Both the position numbers and the translations under genes were made by a program. This document shows positions 13,967 through 20,194 of a stretch of 22,168 bases of DNA, piece after piece (position 1 is the first letter of the stretch; each line of letters starts with the position of its first letter). This stretch comes from a virus, in IMG/VR virus record IMGVR_UViG_3300028388_003059, positions 1-22,168 of that record; one strand, 5' to 3'. The notes below the pieces were generated by a model. It saw only the letters and a list, made by a program, of their open reading frames with translations, was not told where the DNA came from and did not search any database.

Positions 13967-15421
13967 TCAGTCGTCGACCATTTTGTCGGTCCCGTCTTTG
14001 ACCGCCTGGGCCTGGGCCTCGACCGAATTTTTTGCCGCGCCGACCAGGACGTTATAGCCCGCGCGCACCGTGCCGGTGCCTTTGGTATAGGTGTCGGTGG
14101 CCTTGTCGTAATCGATGAGGCCCTCTTTGTAGGCCTGGCGCAGCTCGCGAACCGACTTGAGCTCTTTGCCGGCCGCCTCCGAGGCGCGGGCGAGCCGGTC
14201 CTCGTAGCGTTTACGCACCTCGGCGCCTTTTTCCAGCGAGTCGGTCAGGCCGCTTTGATGATCGGCCAGCTTTTTAAGCCCTTTCCAGGCGAGCGGGGCG
14301 ACGGTGGCGATCGCGCCGATGGCGAGCCCGAGCGGGCCCATGAGGCCAAGCAGCGCCCGGCCGCCGACGGCCGCACCGCGAAACAGCGCCGGCAGCTTGG
14401 CCAGCCAGGGGCCGAGCTGGCTGCCGGTCAAGACCTTGCTGGCCGCGTTTAATCCTTTAAAAATTCCCTGCAGGGTGCCGATCGCCTTGCCGACGATGGC
14501 GAGCGCGAGCGCGATTTTCCCTGCCCAGACGAGCCAGCCCTGATTTTCGACGAGGAATTTTCCGACCGCGGTCGCCGCACTGGTGACCGCGGTGGCCAGG
14601 TCGCCGATCTCCTCGGCGTTGTTCGCCACGTAGGTGGCGAGCTCCTGCATGGCCGCGGCCAGATCCTCGTGCTCGGTGATCGCGTCGTGCAAATTTGCTT
14701 TGGCGAGCGCATAAGCGCCGGCGAGCGTATTCACCGAGTCGGACGCCCGGCCGGTCGAGCCCTCGGCCTGCTCGAGCAGCACATTGTAGCGCACCTGGGC
14801 CTTTTCGATATCGGTGAGATCCTTCCAGGCGCCTTTCAATGCGCCCTGGGCCTCGTACCAGCCCTTTACATAGGTTTCGTTGAGGGTGAGCCCGAGCCGC
14901 TCGGATGCCTCGGCCTCGCCCCTGAGCGCAGCCGTCACCCGCTCGACCGAATCGGCGAGATCGAACTTGCCGGCGCCCAGATCGCCGGCCGCGACAATGA
15001 CCTTTCTCATCTGCTCCTCGTTCAGGCCGAGGCGCTTGGTCATGTCCAGGGTGAGGCTGGCCGCTTCGTTGAGCTCCGATTTTGAATAAATGCGCAGCTT
15101 GTCGCTGAGCGTGTCGATCGTGGCGCCCCAGGACTCGAGGCTGCCGACGTTTGAAAATTGACGATTTGCGGCCTGCAGCGAGCTCTGCAGATTAAACAGC
15201 GCGGTATTGCCCTCGGTGATAATCCGGCTCACCGAGCGCACCGTCTCAAAGCCGGCATAGGCGCCGATCAGGCCGGCGACCTGGCCCCTCATCTGGGCCA
15301 TGAGCCGGTTGCCGTGGCCGATTTCTTTATTGAAGGCGGCCAGGCCTTTCTGGGCTTTGGTAAAGGTGCCCCAGCCGCGGGTGCTGGCTGAAAGAACTAT
15401 CTGGATTGCGCGCTTTGACAT
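13967..15421 (-). CDS. Tape measure protein, N-terminal part
   Basis: The 484-aa product starts MSKRAIQIVLSASTRGWGTF and is mainly helical, with hydrophobic stretches around residues 300-318 and 360-390, common in tape measure proteins, which occupy the tail tube, set its length and help DNA entry. It follows the tail chaperone, the conserved position for this gene. The start is 7 bases after the end of the frameshifted chaperone product and has no strong ribosome-binding site, suggesting coupling. It ends DKMVDD then TGA at 13967 without the usual Gly-rich C-terminus, which is found instead in the +1 frame downstream (to 12799). Confidence 0.92.
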   Translation of the reverse strand: MSKRAIQIVLSASTRGWGTFTKAQKGLAAFNKEIGHGNRLMAQMRGQVAGLIGAYAGFETVRSVSRIITEGNTALFNLQSSLQAANRQFSNVGSLESWGATIDTLSDKLRIYSKSELNEAASLTLDMTKRLGLNEEQMRKVIVAAGDLGAGKFDLADSVERVTAALRGEAEASERLGLTLNETYVKGWYEAQGALKGAWKDLTDIEKAQVRYNVLLEQAEGSTGRASDSVNTLAGAYALAKANLHDAITEHEDLAAAMQELATYVANNAEEIGDLATAVTSAATAVGKFLVENQGWLVWAGKIALALAIVGKAIGTLQGIFKGLNAASKVLTGSQLGPWLAKLPALFRGAAVGGRALLGLMGPLGLAIGAIATVAPLAWKGLKKLADHQSGLTDSLEKGAEVRKRYEDRLARASEAAGKELKSVRELRQAYKEGLIDYDKATDTYTKGTGTVRAGYNVLVGAAKNSVEAQAQAVKDGTDKMVDD

Positions 15422-15428
15422 AGTCGTG

Positions 15429-15883
15429 TTAATCCATCCGGTTGTCGGCCGCGAGCTGCTCGGCCAGATCGTCCAGGGCGTCTAAGAATGTGCTAAATCC
15501 GTAGAACCAGACGCCGTGATGCCCTCGCTCAATAAGCCGGAAAGCGCCCCGCTTGATTCGCTGAGTAGTAAGGCGCTCGCTTTCATCGTGTCCGCCATCG
15601 TTTTGATGGCCCGCGCTAAAAAAGGGTTGAGCTCCTGGGCCACCTTGTAGAGCTGCTCGAGCTCGCCATGGCCCACGCCCTCGGTGAGCAGCGCTTTGAG
15701 CGGCTCCTTGAGAATCGCGTCCATGATAAACTCGGGCATAAATTCGTAAGCGTTGGCCAGATCGAGGTCGGTCGGGTCGTCGATCTCTCGCGCCCGACCG
15801 ACCAGCTCGATCATGGTGGCCACGTCGAGCTCGTGCACGGTGACCTCGCGGCCGCCGATGACGTGCTTTTTCGTTTTCAGCAT
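15429..15883 (-). CDS. Tail assembly chaperone, -1 frameshifted long form (GT-like)
   Basis: In frame 0 the gene reads from ATG 15883 to the TTA codon at 15619-15617 (89 codons). A -1 shift there gives an open frame of 62 more codons, ending in TAA at 15431-15429, for a 151-aa protein. The extension ends in a convincing protein sequence (GVWFYGFSTFLDALDDLAEQ, then LAADNRMD), with aromatics and an amphipathic helix, not random shadow coding. In lambda, gpG and the frameshifted gpGT bind the tape measure and tube subunits during tail assembly; both size and position (between tube and tape measure) agree here. The long form ends 7 bases before the tape measure start. Confidence 0.88.
15482..15883 (-). 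CDS. Tail assembly chaperone, short form (G-like)
   Basis: The unshifted product is 133 aa: MLKTKKHVIGGREVTVHELD, then helices (MIELVGRAREIDDPTDL, FIMDAILKEPLKALL) and a Ser/Gly/Leu-rich end terminating in TAG at 15482. The N-terminal beta hairpin plus helical body is typical of tail assembly chaperones. The ribosome-binding site AAGAGGA lies 10 bases before ATG 15883. As in other siphoviruses the short form should be the major product and the frameshifted form the minor one. It would act in the cytoplasm during tail assembly and not remain in the virion. Confidence 0.88.
   Translation of the reverse strand: MLKTKKHVIGGREVTVHELDVATMIELVGRAREIDDPTDLDLANAYEFMPEFIMDAILKEPLKALLTEGVGHGELEQLYKVAQELNPFLARAIKTMADTMKASALLLSESSGALSGLLSEGITASGSTDLAHS
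15594..15610 (-). promoter_or_regulatory. Frameshift-stimulating stem-loop
   Basis: The minus strand reads GCCATC (15610-15605), loop AAAAC, GATGGC (15599-15594): a perfect 6-bp hairpin placed 6 bases after the slippery heptamer. Spacing of 5-9 bases between slip site and structure is typical for -1 frameshifting. A longer pseudoknot with downstream sequence is possible and was not modelled. Confidence 0.7.
15617..15623 (-). promoter_or_regulatory. Programmed -1 frameshift slippery heptamer T TTT TTA
   Basis: Read on the minus strand, the codons CCT TTT TTA contain an X XXY YYZ heptamer (T TTT TTA) exactly in frame 0 of the tail chaperone gene. Both tRNAs can re-pair one base back. The shifted frame is open from here to TAA at 15429. 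Six bases downstream lies a perfect 6-bp stem with a 5-base loop, the usual stimulatory geometry. Confidence 0.88.
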
Positions 15884-15898
15884 GATCTGGGGGTCCTC

Positions 15899-16666
15899 TT
15901 AGACGGGCACGCCGTCGATTCTGGCCGGTGAATCCTGGCCGGACAGGGTTTCAAAACTCATATTAAAGACGATCGGCTCGCCCTCGCTGCCTTCTTCCGA
16001 GATGAAATTGATCTCGGAATCGGTGGCAAGCACGGCGGAATCGATCTCGAGCACATAGTGCTTGTCTCGATACTCGTCATACAAATGGGCGAGGATCTCG
16101 ACGCGGATCTGCACCGAGCTGCCGACCTTGACCTGGTAGCCCTCCTCGGCCGCGTAATCAAACGACACCAGGGTGTCGACCGTACCGGCCGCGAGCGCGC
16201 CGGCAGCCACTGAGGTGATCAGGCCGAGCTTTTCGTCGACCTCGTAATCGGTGCCCTCGGTGTAGGTGGTGCCCGCCGGGTCCGAGGTGACCACGACATT
16301 GTCAATGTCGCGCTTGGTGAGCGCGGCATATTCGCCGGGCTCAGGCATGGTGATTTCCTCATCGCTCACCGAGCCGCTGCTGCCGGTGCGCTCGGTGGCC
16401 GAACCGGAAAGCCCAAAGGCGAGATTTTTGGCATTCCACTCTTTAAGGGTGAGCTTGCCCTCGATCACGTCGATCTCGACCTTTGAGGCGATGACCTGGC
16501 CGGCGCGTTCCACCTGGCGGCTTTTCACCTCCATTTTTTTGGTCGAGACTCTCATGGTCAGAGGATAGGCGTCGCCGACCTGGAAAAATTTGCCGGTCGC
16601 GACTCCGCTCTCGTTTACCGGCCGCATAAACACGGTGCCGGTGCCAGAATAAATTTTAAAAGACAT
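15899..16666 (-). CDS. Major tail tube protein
   Basis: The 255-aa protein starts MSFKIYSGTGTVFMRPVN and is beta-rich, with the pattern AYPLTMRVSTKKMEVKSRQV (a strand-turn-strand segment) and a later basic-acidic strand series (QVKVGSSVQIRVEILAHLYD, VFNMSFETL). Residues about 120-165 (PAGTTYTEGTDYEVDEKLG) form a typical beta-repeat insertion seen in tail and fibre proteins. It lies between the tail completion protein and the chaperone, the standard position for the tube gene. A strong AAGGAG ribosome-binding site 8 bases before ATG 16666 fits high expression. Self-assembles into the hollow tail tube. Confidence 0.88.
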   Translation of the reverse strand: MSFKIYSGTGTVFMRPVNESGVATGKFFQVGDAYPLTMRVSTKKMEVKSRQVERAGQVIASKVEIDVIEGKLTLKEWNAKNLAFGLSGSATERTGSSGSVSDEEITMPEPGEYAALTKRDIDNVVVTSDPAGTTYTEGTDYEVDEKLGLITSVAAGALAAGTVDTLVSFDYAAEEGYQVKVGSSVQIRVEILAHLYDEYRDKHYVLEIDSAVLATDSEINFISEEGSEGEPIVFNMSFETLSGQDSPARIDGVPV

Positions 16667-16678
16667 AGTTTTTTCTCC

Positions 16679-17089
16679 TTATGTCCTGGCGAATTTTTCG
16701 GGAAAGACCCGCACCGCCAGGCTGACCGGGTAGACGGCGGTGCCGTACTCCCGGTATGATTCGATCTTGACAAACGGCACCTTAAAAAAGCCCTGCATCC
16801 CGATCACGTCATCGGGCCGCCAGCCGTTAAAGGCGGACCTGATCGCGTCGAGATGGTCGTGCATCTGGCGCTGCTGCTGGCCGTCTTTGTCGTGCGCGAC
16901 GACCACGGTGGCGGCAAAGACGAGCTCGAGGATCTCGGCCGGCTTGGATTCGATCTCGCGGATCTCGGCGAGCCAGACCTCGACCAGGGGATAGACGCGC
17001 TTGTCCTCGCTGAGCCCGTCGCAGACGCTGCCGAAACGGTCCAGGCTGACAAAACGCGCTTTGATCACATCGAAAAGATCGTTGATCAT
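16679..17089 (-). CDS. Tail completion/terminator-like protein
   Basis: The 136-aa protein begins MINDLFDVIKARFVSLDRFG and ends with a strand-rich stretch (YPVSLAVRVFPEKF). The alpha/beta layout, with a conserved-looking helix followed by strands around VYPLVEVWLAEI and LELVFAATVVVAHD, resembles lambda gpU-type tail terminators, which cap the tube and dock it to the head. It overlaps the upstream head-tail gene by ATGA and is followed by the strong ribosome-binding site of the tube gene. Order and size support the call; similarity is by pattern only. Confidence 0.8.
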   Translation of the reverse strand: MINDLFDVIKARFVSLDRFGSVCDGLSEDKRVYPLVEVWLAEIREIESKPAEILELVFAATVVVAHDKDGQQQRQMHDHLDAIRSAFNGWRPDDVIGMQGFFKVPFVKIESYREYGTAVYPVSLAVRVFPEKFART

Positions 17090-17397
17090 GGCGCCACCTC
17101 GCCGAGCGTTATCTCGACAAAGCCGTCGATCCGCGGCTCAATTGAGAGCACGCGCCAGATCCCGCCCTCGACCGTGATGATCGTGCCGTCGTCCTGGTCG
17201 CCGACGATCTCGAGATCGTCAACGTCGGCCTGGGCCGCGATACACCAGGGCGGCGTGCTCACGACCCCGCCGGCCTCATAATCGACCTGGGTGCCGGGGC
17301 CATGAAACTGGACATAGAGCTCGCCGTCCTCGGGCACCGTTGCCAGGCTGCCCAGGGCCTCGAGCATGGCCCGCTGATCGGTGGCGTCAAATTTCAT
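17086..17397 (-). CDS. Head-tail joining protein
   Basis: The 103-aa product begins MKFDATDQRAMLEALGSL and then is beta-rich (GELYVQFHGPGTQVDY, GTIITVEGGIWRVLSIEP, GFVEITLGEV). A short N-terminal helix followed by a small barrel and a conserved W-R-V near the end is what lambda gpFII-like head-tail joining proteins look like. Its start follows the stop of the 62-aa gene directly (TAGATG), and its stop overlaps the tail completion gene by ATGA. Located between head and tail modules, as expected. Confidence 0.8.
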   Translation of the reverse strand: MKFDATDQRAMLEALGSLATVPEDGELYVQFHGPGTQVDYEAGGVVSTPPWCIAAQADVDDLEIVGDQDDGTIITVEGGIWRVLSIEPRIDGFVEITLGEVAP

Positions 17398-17586
17398 CTA
17401 TCCCTCGACCTCGACCTCGGACTCGAGCCGATAGCCGCCGGCCCGATAGTTTTCGATTTCGGCCGGGTGCACGTCGGCAGTAAAGGGCCTGCCGTAATGC
17501 TCGGGCCGGATCATGCGCACGAGCTCGGGCGCTTTTGCTTTTGCCTTTGCCCTGGTGCGCGTGGTTGGTTTCTTAGGTGTCATCAT
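17398..17586 (-). CDS. 62-aa basic protein at the head-tail boundary
   Basis: The preferred start is the ATG at 17586 (or the adjacent one at 17583), giving MMTPKKPTTRTRAKAKAK and then a folded-looking end (IRPEHYGRPFTADVHPAEIENYRAGGY). An AGAGG ribosome-binding site lies 5 bases before 17586. A longer frame begins at 17634, but that start has no ribosome-binding site and would place the 12-bp terminator hairpin inside the coding region. The Lys/Arg-rich N-terminus could bind DNA or the capsid; small proteins of this type commonly follow the coat gene. Function unknown. Confidence 0.75.
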   Translation of the reverse strand: MMTPKKPTTRTRAKAKAKAPELVRMIRPEHYGRPFTADVHPAEIENYRAGGYRLESEVEVEG

Positions 17587-17597
17587 CTGAGCCTCTG

Positions 17598-17627
17598 AAA
17601 AGCGCCCAGGGGTCGCCCTGGGCGCTT
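17598..17627 (-). terminator. Hairpin terminator or attenuator after the major capsid gene
   Basis: A perfect 12-bp inverted repeat, AAGCGCCCAGGG (17600-17611) and CCCTGGGCGCTT (17616-17627), flanks a 4-base loop. On the minus strand the stem is followed by a short T run (four T from 17601 to 17598). It sits 28 bases after the coat gene stop. The T run is short, so partial read-through is likely, which would give more coat mRNA than downstream mRNA. Confidence 0.75.
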
Positions 17628-17654
17628 GCTTCATGGGTTGATCAGATCAGTCGA

Positions 17655-18788
17655 TCAATCGATCAAAAGGGCCATGTGCTCGGGCTTGGCTGCTTTCACG
17701 CCCCAGGCCACGGCGACCTCGATCAGCACGGCGCGGTAGGCCTTATACATGGCCACCTGGAAAAAGATGCCGGATACTGGATCTTGCACGACGATCACGT
17801 CGTCGGCCTGGTCGCCGCCCTCGGGCATCTGGGGCAGACGGGTGAGCAGGTGCACGGCCGACTTGCTAAAGGCCATGTTGGCGTCGTAATTGGCGTTGAG
17901 ACTGACAGCTTTGCCGTCGACGATTGCCCCGCGCAGGCCGGGCGCGTTGATGTCGAACGAGCCGCCGCCAAGCGCCGACGCAACCACATACTTGGCCGCG
18001 CTCGGATCGTCGGCGATGGTGACCACGTCGCCGGCGACGATCGTGCCGGTGCCGCCGTCGGCCGCGATTTCGGTTTCGCCCAGGGGCTCGCCGCCGTTGG
18101 TGACGTAGTTGGCGCCGGTGCCCTTGGTATGGGTTTTGATCTCGGCCGATTCGCGGATGGTGCAGCCGGCGATCGGCAGGATCAAACCGCTGCGCTGCTG
18201 GCTGTCGGTGCCGATGATATGCGCCTGGCTTTGTTTACCGATGATCCGCGCGCCGGCGGCGGTGTTGACCACGAGCTGCAGATCGGAAAGCGGGGCACCG
18301 TTGTCTTTCAAGATCTTGACGACGTTGGCGGCGTCGGAAAAATCGCCGGCCGAGTCAAAAAGATTGGTGCCGGCCGGGGCCACGGCCCGCGAGGCGGATT
18401 TGTAGAGGTTGCCGAGGTCCGACTCCATTTCATTGGCCAGGGCGCGGAAGGCCTGGGCGAATTTGTTATTTTCGATGCCGTCTTTTGCTTCGCGGCCGAT
18501 GGCGAGCTCGTCCTCGCCGGTCCAGTGAAACTTGACGCCGCGCACCTTGTTGATTTTCATGGTGCCGGTGCCGACGGTGGTGGAATCGAGCGCGGGGATC
18601 GCGTTCGACGGGGTGATATCGTAGCCGGTAGCCGCGGGCACGACATCATAGGTGATATCCTGGTTTTTGGCGGCCTGGTCGGCTTTGGAGTTTTTATAAA
18701 CTGCCGGGATCAGGCCGACGAGCTCGCGGCTCACAACGTCGACCGAGTCGTAGATGTACTGGATCAATCCAGTGAGTGTGTTTGCCAT
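17655..18788 (-). CDS. Major capsid protein, P22 coat-like
   Basis: The 377-aa protein begins MANTLTGLIQYIYDSVDVVS and continues with RELVGLIPAVYKN, then DITPSNAIP and KVRGVKFHWTGEDELAIG. These blocks match the N-terminal pattern of P22 gp5-type coat proteins (HK97 fold). Residues about 240-295 (TGTIVAGDVVTIADD ... SFDINAPGL) form a beta insertion of the kind inserted in P22-like coats, and LLTRLPQMPEGGDQA near the end is also typical. It is somewhat shorter than P22 gp5 (430 aa). A GAGGA ribosome-binding site precedes ATG 18788 by 9 bases. A terminator-like hairpin follows. Assembles the icosahedral shell around the scaffold. Confidence 0.92.
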   Translation of the reverse strand: MANTLTGLIQYIYDSVDVVSRELVGLIPAVYKNSKADQAAKNQDITYDVVPAATGYDITPSNAIPALDSTTVGTGTMKINKVRGVKFHWTGEDELAIGREAKDGIENNKFAQAFRALANEMESDLGNLYKSASRAVAPAGTNLFDSAGDFSDAANVVKILKDNGAPLSDLQLVVNTAAGARIIGKQSQAHIIGTDSQQRSGLILPIAGCTIRESAEIKTHTKGTGANYVTNGGEPLGETEIAADGGTGTIVAGDVVTIADDPSAAKYVVASALGGGSFDINAPGLRGAIVDGKAVSLNANYDANMAFSKSAVHLLTRLPQMPEGGDQADDVIVVQDPVSGIFFQVAMYKAYRAVLIEVAVAWGVKAAKPEHMALLID

Positions 18789-18855
18789 GGTGTTAAATCC
18801 TCATTTGTGAAAAATTGATTTTTTTTTCCGTTGATCAGATGCGCCGTCTTGCGCC

Positions 18856-19287
18856 CTAGTCGACGACCTTCACGCCAGCGCGGAGCTGCGCGCGCTGCGC
18901 GGCCGGGTCGAGCTTGTTAAAGTCGGCCCGCTTCATTTCGCTGGCGCCGTCGCCCGGTACTGCAGGCGGCACGATCTCGCCGGCCTCGTCCTCGAGCTCG
19001 GCAGCGGCCTCGCCTCTGAGCTCTTGCTCGGCTTTGACGATGGCGAGCGCGGCATCTTCGCCGGTCGATTCGCCGTCGGCGGCCATCTCCTCGATCAAGG
19101 CCTCATGGCCCGGCACGAGCTGCGCGCGCACGTCGGCGACGCGCTCCATTTCTTCCTGGCGGCCATATTCGACGCCCTTTTCGTAGGCATCATCGGCCAC
19201 TGCCAGGTCGACCTTGCCGTCGGTCGCCGCGGCCTCGATGGCCTCGACGAGCTCGGGGTGGTCGGCTTTCAATGTTTCAAGATTCAT
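18856..19287 (-). CDS. Nested in-frame scaffold protein (lambda Nu3-like)
   Basis: Inside the protease gene and in the same frame, the ATG at 19287 is preceded by AGAGGA with a 4-5 base spacer, an excellent ribosome-binding site that has no reason to be there for the long protein alone. The 143-aa product begins MNLETLKADHPELVEAIEAA, is acidic and helical (GRQEEMERVADVRAQLV), has a flexible Pro/Gly segment, and ends with a basic helix (KRADFNKLDPAAQRAQLRAG) that could bind coat protein. This mirrors lambda, where Nu3 scaffold is made from an internal start in gene C. Confidence 0.82.
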   Translation of the reverse strand: MNLETLKADHPELVEAIEAAATDGKVDLAVADDAYEKGVEYGRQEEMERVADVRAQLVPGHEALIEEMAADGESTGEDAALAIVKAEQELRGEAAAELEDEAGEIVPPAVPGDGASEMKRADFNKLDPAAQRAQLRAGVKVVD

Positions 19288-20187
19288 ATCGTCCTCTTGT
19301 ATGGTTGGTGACGTGGCGGCAGCACCGGCCCCTCGTCGGGTTTGGGGGTTGCGGGCCATTGCCCGCGCCTCGTCTATCGCCTCGGCCAGGGTCGAAACAC
19401 CGTCGACCAGGCCGGCCTCGATCGCTTGCTGCCCGGTAAAGATCCGGCCGTCCGCCATGCGCTCGAGCACCTCGCCGGTCTCGACGCCGCGATGAGTCGC
19501 GACGGCGTCGACAAACACGGAATAAATATGATCGAGCTGCTCTTGAATGTTGGCGCGGCCCGCTTCGGTGAGCGGCGCGTGCTGGCTGGCGATGCGTTTA
19601 TAGGTGCCGGCGGTGATCTCGGTGATCGCGATGCCGGCCTTTTTCTCTTTTTCGCTGGTGTCAATGTGTTTGGTGACGACGCCGATCGAGCCGGCCATCA
19701 CCACGTCGCTGCTGATCAGCACCTTGTGCGCGGCTGAGCCGATCCAGTAAGCCGCCGAAGCGATCATGCCGTCGGAAAAGGCGAGAATGGGCTTTTTGTC
19801 GCGGCCCCGATAGATCTGCTCGGCGAGCTCGGGGGTGCCGTCGACGCCGCCGCCAGGCGAGTCGATGGCGAGCACGATGGCGGAGACGTCGCGATCCTCG
19901 AGCGCCGCGCCCAGGTCGCGGGCGACCAGATCAGTTGAAACGCCGCCGCTGATTTTGGTAAACAGGTTCATGCGCTTAGAAATCACGCCGTCGAGCTGAA
20001 AAAGCGCGACCCCGTCGATCACCTGGTAGGGCTTGTGCTGATTGTCAAAGGTGAGCCCGGTGGACGCCTGCAGCGCCTCGAGATCGATTTTCTCGCCGCG
20101 CATGTGACGGCCATAAATGGCGTGGATCTCCTCGAGCATCTCGGGGCGGATCGCCCAGGGGCCGCTGATAATGTCGATCAGTCGCAT
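18856..20187 (-). CDS. Prohead protease (S49 family) fused to scaffold
   Basis: From ATG 20187 the protein is 443 aa (GAGGAG ribosome-binding site 10 bases upstream); the frame is open further right, inside the portal gene, but that part is Arg/Ser/Pro-rich shadow. Residues 55-290 are an S49 (SppA, lambda gpC-like) protease: AIDSPGGGVDG at 107-117, the nucleophile Ser144 in MIASAAYW, AGSIGV at 165-170, and a candidate general-base Lys197 in AGTYKR. The last 143 residues are acidic and helical and form the scaffold, also made separately from an internal start. It cleaves scaffold during head maturation. It lies between portal and coat genes, as in lambda-type head modules. Confidence 0.92.
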   Translation of the reverse strand: MRLIDIISGPWAIRPEMLEEIHAIYGRHMRGEKIDLEALQASTGLTFDNQHKPYQVIDGVALFQLDGVISKRMNLFTKISGGVSTDLVARDLGAALEDRDVSAIVLAIDSPGGGVDGTPELAEQIYRGRDKKPILAFSDGMIASAAYWIGSAAHKVLISSDVVMAGSIGVVTKHIDTSEKEKKAGIAITEITAGTYKRIASQHAPLTEAGRANIQEQLDHIYSVFVDAVATHRGVETGEVLERMADGRIFTGQQAIEAGLVDGVSTLAEAIDEARAMARNPQTRRGAGAAATSPTIQEDDMNLETLKADHPELVEAIEAAATDGKVDLAVADDAYEKGVEYGRQEEMERVADVRAQLVPGHEALIEEMAADGESTGEDAALAIVKAEQELRGEAAAELEDEAGEIVPPAVPGDGASEMKRADFNKLDPAAQRAQLRAGVKVVD

Positions 20188-20194
20188 CTTTTTT

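Noticed and set aside
14027-14033. In-frame A AAA AAT slippery-like heptamer in the tape measure gene
   Set aside because: A -1 shift here leads into an Arg/Pro-rich frame ending in TGA near 13887, not into the frame of the downstream tape measure part, which needs +1.
13103-14452. Long plus-strand reading frame opposite the tape measure
   Set aside because: Ser/Ala/Arg-rich antisense shadow of a GC-rich gene, with no ribosome-binding site or recognisable domain. The same applies to the plus-strand frames at 4419-5672 and 17577-18818.
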